Part shown: positions 9,231 through 18,025 of the stretch, one piece after another
How positions within the stretch are numbered: position 1 is the stretch's first letter
Layout: each line of letters begins with the position of its first letter
Assembly (NCBI GenBank): GCA_900769465.1
Contig: CAAGGT010000306.1
Location: forward strand, 1-64,000
From: Bacteroidaceae bacterium
Lineage (GTDB): Bacteria; Bacteroidota; Bacteroidia; Bacteroidales; Bacteroidaceae
Length of the DNA: 64,000 bases
Direction of reading: 5' to 3'
Notes under the pieces: model-generated
The model's input: only the letters and a program-made list of their open reading frames with translations
Database searches by the model: none
Told to the model about the DNA's origin: nothing
Made by a program: the position numbers and the translations under genes

Positions 9231-11012
9231 ATGGAGAAAATCAGAAATTTTTGCATTATTGCCCACATTGACCACGGTAAATCAACCTTGGCCGACCGTC
9301 TGCTCGAAACCACAAAGACCATCAATATAACCGAGGGACAGATGCTCGACAATATGGACCTTGAGAAGGAGCGTGGTATCACCATCAAGAGCCATGCGAT
9401 ACAGATGGAGTACATGTACAAGGGCGAAAAGTATATCCTCAACCTCATTGACACTCCGGGACACGTCGATTTCTCGTACGAGGTTTCACGTTCAATAGCG
9501 GCCTGTGAAGGCGCGTTGCTTGTAGTTGATGCCACACAGGGTGTTCAGGCACAGACTATTTCAAACCTTTATATGGCGGTTGACCACGGACTGGAGATTA
9601 TCCCTGTGGTGAACAAGTGCGATATGATAAACGCTATGCCCGAGGAGGTGAAGGATGAAATTGTTGACCTTATCGGTTGCGACAGGGATGACATCATAGA
9701 AGCATCCGGAAAAACCGGCCTGGGTGTTGAGGAGATTCTTGCAGCCGTGGTTGAACGCATTCCGGCACCTGTGGGTGACGAGGAGGCTCCGCTCCAAGCA
9801 CTTATCTTTGACTCTGTGTTCAACTCATTCCGTGGAATCATCGCATATTTCAAGATTACCAACGGCGTGTTGCGCAAGGGCGATAAGGTGAAGTTCTTCA
9901 ATACCGGCAAGGAGTATGATGCCGACGAAATTGGAGTATTGAAGATGGAGTTGTGTCCACGTCAGGAGCTGCGTACAGGTGATGTGGGTTACATAATATC
10001 GGGAATCAAGACATCGCGCGAGGTGAAGGTAGGTGATACCATTACGCACATTGCACGTCCTTGTACTGCGGCTATCGCCGGTTTTGAGGAGGTGAAGCCT
10101 ATGGTCTTTGCCGGTGTGTACCCGATTGATGCCGAGGATTACGAGGATTTGCGTGCTTCACTTGAGAAATTGCAGCTCAACGATGCCTCGTTGACGTTCT
10201 CTCCCGAGTCGTCGGCTGCACTCGGCTTCGGTTTCCGTTGCGGTTTCCTTGGTCTCCTTCACATGGAGATTGTTCAGGAGCGCCTTGACCGCGAGTTCGA
10301 CATGAGTGTCATCACAACTGTGCCCAACGTGTCGTATATGGTGTACGACAAACAGGGCGAGGCAAAGGAGGTGCATAACCCCGGCGGTATGCCCGACCAG
10401 ACTCTTATCGACCACATCGAGGAACCGTACATCAATGCAAGTATTATTACACGTGCCGAATATATAGGCCCAATCATGACCTTGTGCCTTTCAAAGCGCG
10501 GCGAGTTGCTCAAACAGGAGTTCATTACAGGTAACCGCGTGGATATACGCTTCCTGTTGCCGCTTGGTGAGATTGTCATCGATTTCTACGACAAACTCAA
10601 GAGTATTTCAAAGGGCTACGCATCGTTCGACTATCACCCTGCAGGATTCAGGACATCAAAACTTATCAAGCTTGACATTCTGCTCAATGGTGAGCCTGTG
10701 GATGCACTCTCCACACTGACACACGTTGACAATGCATACGGTCTTGGCCGTCAGATGTGTGAGAAATTGCGCGATTTGATTCCAAGACAACAGTTCGACA
10801 TTGCCCTGCAGGCTGCAATCGGAACAAAGATCATTGCCCGCGAGACAATCAAGCAGGTGCGTAAGGACGTGACCGCGAAGTGTTATGGTGGTGACGTGTC
10901 TCGTAAGCGCAAGTTGCTCGAGAAACAGAAGAAGGGTAAGAAGCGTATGAAGCAGATCGGTAACGTAGAGGTTCCACAGAAGGCTTTCCTTGCTGTGCTA
11001 AAACTTGACTGA
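9231..11012 (+). CDS. lepA: Elongation factor 4 (LepA) GTPase
   Basis: Ribosome-associated translational GTPase of 593 residues, the normal LepA length, acting in initiation and ribosome biogenesis and in back-translocation. Motifs in order: G1 AHIDHGKST (11-19), G2 in KERGITIKS, G3 DTPGHVDFSYE, G4 VNKCD, then the LepA-specific C-terminal domain ending with SRKRKLLEKQKKGKKRMK and FLAVLKLD. Full length with no break. It is the first gene of a likely run lepA-ftsY-rimO-HU-HU/LysM, all on the plus strand with gaps of 61, 7, 27 and 17 bases. Confidence 0.98.
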   Translation: MEKIRNFCIIAHIDHGKSTLADRLLETTKTINITEGQMLDNMDLEKERGITIKSHAIQMEYMYKGEKYILNLIDTPGHVDFSYEVSRSIAACEGALLVVDATQGVQAQTISNLYMAVDHGLEIIPVVNKCDMINAMPEEVKDEIVDLIGCDRDDIIEASGKTGLGVEEILAAVVERIPAPVGDEEAPLQALIFDSVFNSFRGIIAYFKITNGVLRKGDKVKFFNTGKEYDADEIGVLKMELCPRQELRTGDVGYIISGIKTSREVKVGDTITHIARPCTAAIAGFEEVKPMVFAGVYPIDAEDYEDLRASLEKLQLNDASLTFSPESSAALGFGFRCGFLGLLHMEIVQERLDREFDMSVITTVPNVSYMVYDKQGEAKEVHNPGGMPDQTLIDHIEEPYINASIITRAEYIGPIMTLCLSKRGELLKQEFITGNRVDIRFLLPLGEIVIDFYDKLKSISKGYASFDYHPAGFRTSKLIKLDILLNGEPVDALSTLTHVDNAYGLGRQMCEKLRDLIPRQQFDIALQAAIGTKIIARETIKQVRKDVTAKCYGGDVSRKRKLLEKQKKGKKRMKQIGNVEVPQKAFLAVLKLD

Positions 11013-11073
11013 TTGGAGAATGAGATAGGGTTGCTGCAGGCAACAGATATACAGGAATGATTAATTTGAGAAT

Positions 11074-12027
11074 ATGGGAATATTCAGTTTTTTCAGTAAA
11101 GAGAAGAAGGAGGTCCTTGACCAGGGACTTTCAAAGACAAAAGAAAGCGTTTTCGGCAAGATAGCACGTGCCATTGCCGGCAAGAGCGAGATTGACGATG
11201 AGGTGCTTGACAACCTCGAGGAGGTTCTTGTCACATCGGATGTAGGTGTTGAGACAACACTGAAAATCATTGACCGCGTGCAGAAACGTGCAGCACGCGA
11301 TAAATTCATGAATACAAATGAGCTCAACAAGTTACTCAAGGATGAGATCGCGCAGCTGTTGATGGAGAATAATACCGAAGATGGTGGCAGTTTTGACATT
11401 CCGACCACTCCCGGAAACCCATATGTGATTATGGTTGTGGGTGTGAACGGAGTTGGAAAGACAACAACCATAGGAAAACTTGCACACCAATACAAGAAGG
11501 CGGGCAAGAAGGTTTACCTCGGTGCTGCCGATACGTTCCGCGCCGCAGCTGTAGAACAGCTTGTGGAGTGGGGACATCGTGCCGATGTTCCCGTCATCAA
11601 GCAGGGTATGGGCTCTGACCCGGCATCAGTGGCATACGACACACTCTCATCGGCCGTTGCCAACAATGCCGATGTGGTAATCATTGACACAGCAGGCCGT
11701 CTGCACAACAAGGTCGGCTTGATGAACGAGCTTACGAAGATAAAGAACGTGATGCAGAAGGTTGTGCCGGGCGCTCCAAACGATGTGATGCTTGTGCTTG
11801 ACGGCTCGACAGGACAGAACGCCTTTGAACAGGCAAAGCAGTTCACCAAAGCTACCGAAGTTACTTCGATGGCAATTACAAAGCTCGATGGCACAGCAAA
11901 GGGTGGTGTGGTGATAGGTATCAGCGACCAGTTCAAGATTCCGGTAAAGTATATCGGTTTGGGTGAAGGTATAGACCATTTGCAGATTTTCAACCGCGAA
12001 GAATTTGTTGATTCGCTATTCGGATAA
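11074..12027 (+). CDS. ftsY: Signal recognition particle receptor FtsY
   Basis: SRP-type GTPase that docks ribosome-SRP complexes at the inner membrane. At 317 residues it has only the N and G domains plus a short amphipathic start (MGIFSFFSKEKKEV), without the long acidic A domain of E. coli FtsY, which is usual in Bacteroidetes. The G domain shows GVNGVGKTTTIGKLA, DTFRAAAVEQL, DTAGRLHNK, TKLDGTAKGG and the C-terminal GLGEGIDHLQIF. It lies in the lepA run; rimO starts 7 bases after its stop, so translational coupling is likely. Confidence 0.98.
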   Translation: MGIFSFFSKEKKEVLDQGLSKTKESVFGKIARAIAGKSEIDDEVLDNLEEVLVTSDVGVETTLKIIDRVQKRAARDKFMNTNELNKLLKDEIAQLLMENNTEDGGSFDIPTTPGNPYVIMVVGVNGVGKTTTIGKLAHQYKKAGKKVYLGAADTFRAAAVEQLVEWGHRADVPVIKQGMGSDPASVAYDTLSSAVANNADVVIIDTAGRLHNKVGLMNELTKIKNVMQKVVPGAPNDVMLVLDGSTGQNAFEQAKQFTKATEVTSMAITKLDGTAKGGVVIGISDQFKIPVKYIGLGEGIDHLQIFNREEFVDSLFG

Positions 12028-12034
12028 CAGAGAG

Positions 12035-13336
12035 ATGAAAAAGAACCGTGTAGATGTCATCACGATGGGATGCTCGAAGAATCTTGTCGATTCGGAGTAT
12101 CTAATGCGCCAGCTCCAGGAGTGCGGCTATGAAGTGGTTCACGATAGCGAGGAGCCCTGTGGCGAGATTGCCGTAATAAACACCTGCGGTTTCATCGGTG
12201 ACGCAAAGCAGGAGTCCATAAATATGATTCTTGAATTCTGCCAACGCAAGGAGGAGGGGGATTTGAAGCATCTGTATGTAATGGGATGCCTCTCGGAACG
12301 CTATCTTGATGAATTGCGCGAGGAGATTAGCCAGGTAGACAAGTTTTACGGCAAGTTCAACTGGAATGGACTGCTTGCAGACCTGAAACAGCAATATCGT
12401 GAGGACCTGGCGGCAGAACGCGTGCTGACGACACCGGGTCATTATGCCTACATAAAAATTTCTGAAGGATGTAACCGCCGTTGTGCATATTGCGCGATAC
12501 CCATCATAACAGGTGCCCACAAGTCACGCCCGATGGAGGATATTGTATCCGAGGTGCGCAGCCTTGTAGCGAAAGGCGTTAAGGAGTTCCAGATAATAGC
12601 GCAGGAACTTACATTCTATGGAGTTGATCTCTACAAGAAACAGAGCATTGCCGAGTTGGTAGAGAGGATTTCGGACATTGAAGGCGTTGAATGGATACGT
12701 CTCCACTATGCCTACCCGAGCCATTTCCCATATGATCTGTTGCGTGTGATGAGGGAGAGAAAGAATGTATGCAAATATCTTGACATTGCATTGCAGCATG
12801 TAAGCACAAAGGTTCTGAAGAAGATGCAACGTAATGTCACAAAAGAGGAGACATATGCACTCGTGCAAAGAATGCGCGAAGAGGTTCCCGGCATCTGCCT
12901 GCGTACAACAATGATGGTAGGCTTTCCCGGAGAGGGCGAGAAGGAGTTCGAGGAACTCATTGAGTTTGTAAAATGGGCCCGCTTCGACAGGTTGGGCGCG
13001 TTTGCCTACTGCGAGGAGGAAGGTACATTTGCTGCGCAGAATTACCGCGACAGTGTCTCAAAGAAAAAGAAACAGGAACGTCTTGACCGCCTGATGGAGG
13101 TGCAGCAAAGAATCTCCACACGCCTCAACGAGGCAAAGACGGGGAATGTCTACAGGACGGTCATTGACAGGATAGAAGGCGACTACTACATAGGCCGTAC
13201 CGAATTTGACTCGCCCGATGTGGACACAGAGGTTCTCATAAATGTCAACGACGGGGAACTTGCCATCGGCGGGTTCTACAATTTGCGCATAACTGATGCC
13301 ACTGAATTTGACCTTATGGGCAGGGTTGAGGAATAA
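12035..13336 (+). CDS. rimO: Ribosomal protein S12 methylthiotransferase RimO
   Basis: Radical SAM methylthiotransferase that adds a methylthio group to the conserved aspartate of ribosomal protein S12. It has 433 residues from the ATG at 12035; an in-frame TTG at 12005 lies inside ftsY and is disfavoured. N-terminal UPF0004 domain with cluster cysteines in MGCSKNLVDSE (C13), NTCGF (C51) and MGCLSERY; radical SAM cluster in CNRRCAYC (CxxxCxxC) with FQIIAQELTFYG downstream; C-terminal TRAM domain (about 365-430). The motifs GCSKN and QELTFYG favour RimO over MiaB. Cytoplasmic. Confidence 0.96.
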   Translation: MKKNRVDVITMGCSKNLVDSEYLMRQLQECGYEVVHDSEEPCGEIAVINTCGFIGDAKQESINMILEFCQRKEEGDLKHLYVMGCLSERYLDELREEISQVDKFYGKFNWNGLLADLKQQYREDLAAERVLTTPGHYAYIKISEGCNRRCAYCAIPIITGAHKSRPMEDIVSEVRSLVAKGVKEFQIIAQELTFYGVDLYKKQSIAELVERISDIEGVEWIRLHYAYPSHFPYDLLRVMRERKNVCKYLDIALQHVSTKVLKKMQRNVTKEETYALVQRMREEVPGICLRTTMMVGFPGEGEKEFEELIEFVKWARFDRLGAFAYCEEEGTFAAQNYRDSVSKKKKQERLDRLMEVQQRISTRLNEAKTGNVYRTVIDRIEGDYYIGRTEFDSPDVDTEVLINVNDGELAIGGFYNLRITDATEFDLMGRVEE

Positions 13337-13363
13337 AACGTTTATCATAGTTGAAGCAACAAT

Positions 13364-13636
13364 ATGAACAACAAGGAATTTATCACTAAATTGGCGAAGA
13401 GGTGCAATATGTCGGCAACTGATGCAAGCACGAATGTCGATGCACTTGTGGGGATTATGACCGGATGCCTCAAGGAGAACGACCAACTGAACATTTCGGG
13501 GTTCGGTACTCTTGAGGTTAAAATGCGTAACGAAAGACTATCTGTGAACCCCAAGACAGGACAGCGTTTCCTGGTACCTCCCAAGATTGTGCCGGCATTC
13601 AAACCGAGCAATAAACTCAAGGATAAATTCAAGTAA
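13364..13636 (+). CDS. HU-family DNA-binding protein (small)
   Basis: A 90-residue HU/IHF-fold protein. The N-terminal helices (FITKLAKRCNMSATDASTNV) are followed by the beta-arm region with INISGFGTLEV-like and MRNERLSVNPKTGQ motifs, the latter matching the HU signature GFGxF...RxxRxGxNPxTG. It should bind DNA as a dimer and bend it. It sits directly before a larger HU-domain fusion (17 bases apart), so the pair may be made together and could heterodimerise; that is inference. Confidence 0.9.
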   Translation: MNNKEFITKLAKRCNMSATDASTNVDALVGIMTGCLKENDQLNISGFGTLEVKMRNERLSVNPKTGQRFLVPPKIVPAFKPSNKLKDKFK

Positions 13637-13653
13637 TTAAAGGAGATGTAGCT

Positions 13654-14886
13654 ATGGATGCAAAATTGAACCAGTCCGATTTGATTTCGCTGCTGGCGAA
13701 AGAGAGCAATATCTCTGTTGCCAAAGCCGAGCTTTTTACAAAGAGTTTCTTTGACCTTGTAATTGAAGGTCTTGAACAGGATGGCATTGTCAAGATAAAT
13801 GGTCTTGGAACATTCAGAATCACTGATGTCGCAAGCAGGGGCAGTGTCAATGTGAATACGGGAGAGAAAATTGAGATAAAGGGGCACAAAAAACTCACCT
13901 TTGTGCCGGCTGATGCATTGAAGGAGCAAGTAAACCAACCGTTTGCAATGTTTGAGCCTGTCGAGGTTGATGATACATATCAGCCTGAGCCTTCGGATGA
14001 TATCGAGGCAGAAGATAGTGCAGAGAGTGTTGAAAACGCAAATATCTCAGCCGAATCCGTTGAGAATCCAATAGAGATTCAAACTGGTGTGGAAGAAGTT
14101 GCTGTGCTTGCCGAGACTCCGGCAGAAGAAACCGCATTGCCCGAGACTGAGAAGGAGCCTACAGCTGAAGTCGAGGAAAGCAACGTGGTCGTTGAAACCG
14201 CTCCGGCAGTAGAGATTGAGAAGAAAGAGGAGACTGTTGCCCATGTGGTAGCTGAACCCGTAGTTATTCAGGAGAGGCCGGCAGAACCTGTTGTGGTCCA
14301 CGTGCCCAAGAAGAGGCAACCTGAGCAGAAACCGGCTCCAGTCAAGAAGAAATGGAACAAGTGGCTCAATACATTCTCGGTCTTTATTGGTGTTGTGGTT
14401 GGAATGTGTGTCATCAGAATGATGGACAGGAACCATACAGATGACAATAGAGCAGACAGATTGGTGACAGACAACACAACAACGGCAGCAGAGGTGAAGA
14501 ATGAGGTTGTGGCAAGCAAAGTGGAAATTGTTGACTCTGTTACCCCCACAATAACGGACGAAAACGTTATGCCGGCAACAGAACAGAGTGCCGAGGATGT
14601 TCAGGAGGAGATTGCCGACTATATATATGTATTTGAGGTTGTTGATGAACTTGAGGCAATGAAGCTTAAGGATATAACTGTTGCCGATACTCTGCTATAT
14701 GTGGCCGACGGAGAGATTTGCAGGCACACTGTTGCTCCCGACGAGACTTTGACAAAGATTGCTAAGCTTTATTTCTTTGACAAGAAACTGTGGCCATACA
14801 TTGTTAAATATAATAATATGGAGAGGCCCGATGAATTGTGCTGCGGAATGCAGATTGTCATTCCACGCTTGATACCAAGGAAATAG
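13654..14886 (+). CDS. HU-domain / transmembrane / LysM fusion protein
   Basis: A 410-residue fusion. Residues 1-90 are an HU/IHF-like domain (LISLLAKESNISVAKAEL, then INGLGTFRITD and RGSVNVNTGEKIEIKGHKK). Residues ~100-225 are an acidic, V/A/E/P-rich linker. A single membrane segment (NTFSVFIGVVVGMCVIRMM, about 239-257) is preceded by a basic patch (VPKKRQPEQ, KKKWNK), which predicts the N-terminus inside the cytoplasm. A second acidic linker leads to a C-terminal LysM-like module (HTVAPDETLTKIAKLYF...LWPYIVKYNN...GMQIVIP, about 360-408), which would bind peptidoglycan. The order fits a protein that touches DNA on one side and cell wall on the other. Co-transcribed with the small HU gene. 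The DNA-binding arm is shorter than in true HU, so DNA contact is not certain. Confidence 0.85.
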   Translation: MDAKLNQSDLISLLAKESNISVAKAELFTKSFFDLVIEGLEQDGIVKINGLGTFRITDVASRGSVNVNTGEKIEIKGHKKLTFVPADALKEQVNQPFAMFEPVEVDDTYQPEPSDDIEAEDSAESVENANISAESVENPIEIQTGVEEVAVLAETPAEETALPETEKEPTAEVEESNVVVETAPAVEIEKKEETVAHVVAEPVVIQERPAEPVVVHVPKKRQPEQKPAPVKKKWNKWLNTFSVFIGVVVGMCVIRMMDRNHTDDNRADRLVTDNTTTAAEVKNEVVASKVEIVDSVTPTITDENVMPATEQSAEDVQEEIADYIYVFEVVDELEAMKLKDITVADTLLYVADGEICRHTVAPDETLTKIAKLYFFDKKLWPYIVKYNNMERPDELCCGMQIVIPRLIPRK

Positions 14887-14970
14887 CTCCCTAACGTTAA
14901 AGTTTGTTTAAAGCTAACAATGGTTAAGTCTATTTTAATGAATTTAACACACTAATAGCTTCAGGAGCCG

Positions 14971-14978
14971 TAATTTTG
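14971..14978 (+). promoter_or_regulatory. Candidate -7 element for bat operon
   Basis: TAATTTTG matches TAnnTTTG exactly, 36 bases before the MoxR start codon, in a 127-base gap rich in A and T. No convincing TTG at -33. Confidence 0.55.
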
Positions 14979-15013
14979 CCAAAAACAAAACAAAAATATA
15001 CAAAAACATAATT

Positions 15014-16009
15014 ATGAGTGCAACAATTGACATTCGTGAATTGAATGAAAAGATTGAAAGGCAGAGTGCCTTTGTAACAAACCTGCAGACCGGAATGGGA
15101 CAGGTTATCGTGGGACAGAAACATCTGGTTGAATCGTTGCTGATTGGCCTTCTGTCTGATGGACATATCTTGCTTGAAGGTCTTCCCGGTCTGGCCAAAA
15201 CACTTGCCATAAAGACCTTGTCGGAACTTATCGATGCCGATTTCAGCCGAATCCAGTTTACACCGGACCTGCTCCCCGCCGACGTTGTAGGTACAATGGT
15301 ATATAGCCAGAAGAGCGAGGATTTCAATGTGAAGCAGGGTCCTGTATTCGCCAATTTCGTTCTTGCCGACGAAATAAACCGTGCCCCGGCAAAGGTGCAG
15401 AGTGCCCTGCTCGAGGCCATGCAGGAGCGTCAGGTGACAATTGGCAAGCAGACATTCAAACTGCCCGAGCCTTTCCTTGTAATGGCAACCCAGAACCCTA
15501 TTGAACAGGAGGGTACATATCCGCTCCCCGAGGCGCAGGTTGACCGTTTCATGCTCAAGGTCATTATCGGTTATCCGGAACTCTCCGAGGAGAAACGCAT
15601 CATCCGCCAGAATATCACCGGTGAGAAGATTGAGGTGAAGCCACTTCTCAAGCCACAGGATATTGTAGAGGCACGCAAAGTGGTGCGCGAGGTATACATT
15701 GACGAAAAGATTGAGCAATACATAGCCGATATTGTATTTGCGACACGTTTCCCCGACAAGTATGGCATGAAGGAGATGAAGGATTATATCTCGTTCGGTG
15801 CATCGCCACGTGCCTCAATCAATCTTGCGCTTGCAGCACGTGCCTATGCTTTCATCAAACGTCGCGGATATGTGATTCCCGAGGATGTGCGTGCCGTTGC
15901 ACACGATGTGCTTCGCCATCGTATCGGCTTGAGTTATGAGGCCGAGGCAAACAACCTCACCACCGACGAGATTGTAAGCCGTATTTTGAACAGCGTTGAG
16001 GTGCCCTAA
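15014..16009 (+). CDS. MoxR-family AAA+ ATPase of the bat operon
   Basis: Cytoplasmic AAA+ chaperone-like ATPase of 331 residues. Walker A GLPGLAKT (56-63), Walker B-type LADEINRAPAKVQSALLEAM, sensor segment MATQNPIEQEGTYPLPEAQ, and a C-terminal lid domain with GASPRASINLALAARA. MoxR ATPases work with von Willebrand A-domain proteins to mature or insert metal cofactors or assemble complexes. Here it heads an eight-gene run whose members include DUF58 and two VWA proteins, the standard bat gene order in Bacteroidetes. The bat operon was linked to aerotolerance in Bacteroides fragilis. Confidence 0.95.
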   Translation: MSATIDIRELNEKIERQSAFVTNLQTGMGQVIVGQKHLVESLLIGLLSDGHILLEGLPGLAKTLAIKTLSELIDADFSRIQFTPDLLPADVVGTMVYSQKSEDFNVKQGPVFANFVLADEINRAPAKVQSALLEAMQERQVTIGKQTFKLPEPFLVMATQNPIEQEGTYPLPEAQVDRFMLKVIIGYPELSEEKRIIRQNITGEKIEVKPLLKPQDIVEARKVVREVYIDEKIEQYIADIVFATRFPDKYGMKEMKDYISFGASPRASINLALAARAYAFIKRRGYVIPEDVRAVAHDVLRHRIGLSYEAEANNLTTDEIVSRILNSVEVP

Positions 16010-16036
16010 TAAAGAAACAGTTCCCCCCTATAGGAT

Positions 16037-16906
16037 ATGGAGACAAGTGAACTAATCAAAAAGGTTCGCAAGATTGAGATAAAGACACGTGGTCTTTCGC
16101 ACAACATCTTTGCAGGACAATACCATTCGGCATTCAAAGGCCGTGGTATGTCCTTCAGCGAGGTGCGTGACTATCAATATGGCGACGATGTGCGCGATAT
16201 TGACTGGAACGTGACGGCCCGCTTCAACAAGCCTTATGTAAAGGTCTTTGAGGAGGAACGTGAGTTGACTGTGATGTTGCTTGTCGACCTGTCGGAGAGT
16301 CTCGACTTCGGTACGGTACTCCGCACAAAACGCGAGATGCTTGCCGAGATTGCCGCTACAATAGCTTTTGCAGCAATACAGAACAACGACAAGATTGGTG
16401 TGATATTCTTTACCGACAGGATTGAGAAGTTCATTCCGCCGCAGAAAGGTCGCAAGCACATACTTTATATAATAAGGGAGTTGCTCAATATAGAACCCTC
16501 AAGCAGCAAAACCGATATAAAAGTACCTTTGGAATTCCTTACAAATGCTCTGAAGAAGAGATGCACGGCATTTATGTTGAGCGATTTCATATGCAATGCC
16601 GACTACAGGAATGCTATGACGATAGCCAACCGCAAGCACGACCTTGTGGCAATACAGGTATATGACCGCAGGCTGGCAGAACTGCCCGATATTGGCCTCA
16701 TAAAGATACGCGATGCCGAGAATGGCAACGAGATGTACATTGACACCTCCTCAAAGAAGGTGCGTGAGGCACAGCGTAACTGGTGGAGAGAGCAGAGTGA
16801 GGCTCTAAAGGATACGTTGCAGCGTAGCCGCGTCGACTCGGTTTCAGTGCGTACCGATCAGGATTATGTAAAGGCCCTTATGGCTCTTTTTGCACAACGC
16901 AACTGA
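16037..16906 (+). CDS. DUF58 protein of the bat operon
   Basis: A 289-residue soluble DUF58 protein. The diagnostic stretch is GMSFSEVRDYQYGDDVRDID followed by WNVTARFNKPYVKVFEEERE, after which comes a VWA-like fold (MLLVDLSESLDFG) with a partial metal-site DLSES motif. DUF58 proteins always accompany MoxR ATPases and are thought to be their partners. ATG at 16037 is preceded by TAGGAT, a weak ribosome site. It lies 27 bases after moxR and 27 before the next gene. Confidence 0.93.
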   Translation: METSELIKKVRKIEIKTRGLSHNIFAGQYHSAFKGRGMSFSEVRDYQYGDDVRDIDWNVTARFNKPYVKVFEEERELTVMLLVDLSESLDFGTVLRTKREMLAEIAATIAFAAIQNNDKIGVIFFTDRIEKFIPPQKGRKHILYIIRELLNIEPSSSKTDIKVPLEFLTNALKKRCTAFMLSDFICNADYRNAMTIANRKHDLVAIQVYDRRLAELPDIGLIKIRDAENGNEMYIDTSSKKVREAQRNWWREQSEALKDTLQRSRVDSVSVRTDQDYVKALMALFAQRN

Positions 16907-16933
16907 TGCCCGGCTTTAAAGTGTAATTGATAA

Positions 16934-18010
16934 ATGAAAAAGACGATAACATACATAACGGCAGCCATTCTGCTCCTGACTGCATTGCCGTCAAAGGCAC
17001 AGAATGTCCTTTTCAATGCCTATTTTGATTCACTGGACATCGACTCGAAGGAGATGCGCATAGGTGAACACGTCAGGCTTACCCTTGAATTGAGCGTTGA
17101 CAGCGGTTATAACGTTGACGTGCAGATTCCCGAGATATTGGGGAGCATTGAGGTGCTTGACAGGAAGGAGAGCAGAAGCGTCGATGCAAAGGGACGCGAG
17201 ACATACAGGAACGAATGTATCATCACATCATTCGTCGATGCTCCACAGGTGATTCCTTCCATAATTGCAAAAGTGAATGACGACGAGTATTATACAAACA
17301 CACTTGACCTTCAGGTGAACAGTGTGCCTGTAGATACGCTCAACCTGAAGGATATCAAAGGTTACCGTCCTGTTTGGGATGTGAAACTCACATGGGACGA
17401 ATACCGCGACACGGTATATCTCATGTTCCTGTTCCTGGTGCTTCTGGCGTTGTTGTCATGGATAATTGTCCGTTACATCAACAACAAGCCTATAATTCGC
17501 ATTGTAAGGGAAAAACCGCGCAAACCCTCCCATTTCACTGCCTTGCAGAAAATGGACGAGATAAAGAGCGACGACACATTACATCGCGAGGAGAGTGTGA
17601 AGGACTACTATACCCGCCTGACTGATACCTTGCGCGAATATATGTACAACCGCTACAAGTTCAACGCGGCCGATATGACAACAAGCGAGATTATAGAGAA
17701 TCTACTGCGTTTCAATGACAAGGAGGCAATCAGGGAGGTGAAAGAGATTCTTGAGGTTGCCGACCTGGTGAAGTTTGCTAAGATGAAACCATCGCTGAAC
17801 GAGAATGACCGCAATATGCTGTACGCCATAGACTTTGTCAATGCGACAAAGGATATTGAGGAGGAGAATCAGAAGCCTGTCGAGAAAAAGGTGGTGAACG
17901 AACGTTCAATGACACAGAAGCGTTGGCTCATTGCATCCATTGTAGCTGTCCTTTGTGTTTTGGTTACCATTGCAGCGCTGTTGATAATTGACCTCGGTCA
18001 TATGTTATGA
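16934..18010 (+). CDS. Bat-operon membrane protein, two membrane spans
   Basis: A 358-residue protein with a signal peptide (KTITYITAAILLLTALPSKAQ), a beta-rich periplasmic domain of ~125 residues, a membrane segment near 153-178 (TVYLMFLFLVLLALLSWIIV), a cytoplasmic helical region (~180-320) and a C-terminal membrane segment (LIASIVAVLCVLVTIAALLI). It occupies the position in which a DUF4381-like or BatD-N-like protein is usual in bat operons; the periplasmic part resembles the beta domains of BatD. Function unknown; it probably scaffolds the membrane complex with BatA/BatB. Confidence 0.85.
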   Translation: MKKTITYITAAILLLTALPSKAQNVLFNAYFDSLDIDSKEMRIGEHVRLTLELSVDSGYNVDVQIPEILGSIEVLDRKESRSVDAKGRETYRNECIITSFVDAPQVIPSIIAKVNDDEYYTNTLDLQVNSVPVDTLNLKDIKGYRPVWDVKLTWDEYRDTVYLMFLFLVLLALLSWIIVRYINNKPIIRIVREKPRKPSHFTALQKMDEIKSDDTLHREESVKDYYTRLTDTLREYMYNRYKFNAADMTTSEIIENLLRFNDKEAIREVKEILEVADLVKFAKMKPSLNENDRNMLYAIDFVNATKDIEEENQKPVEKKVVNERSMTQKRWLIASIVAVLCVLVTIAALLIIDLGHML

Positions 18011-18025
18011 TAATATTTTGAGGAT

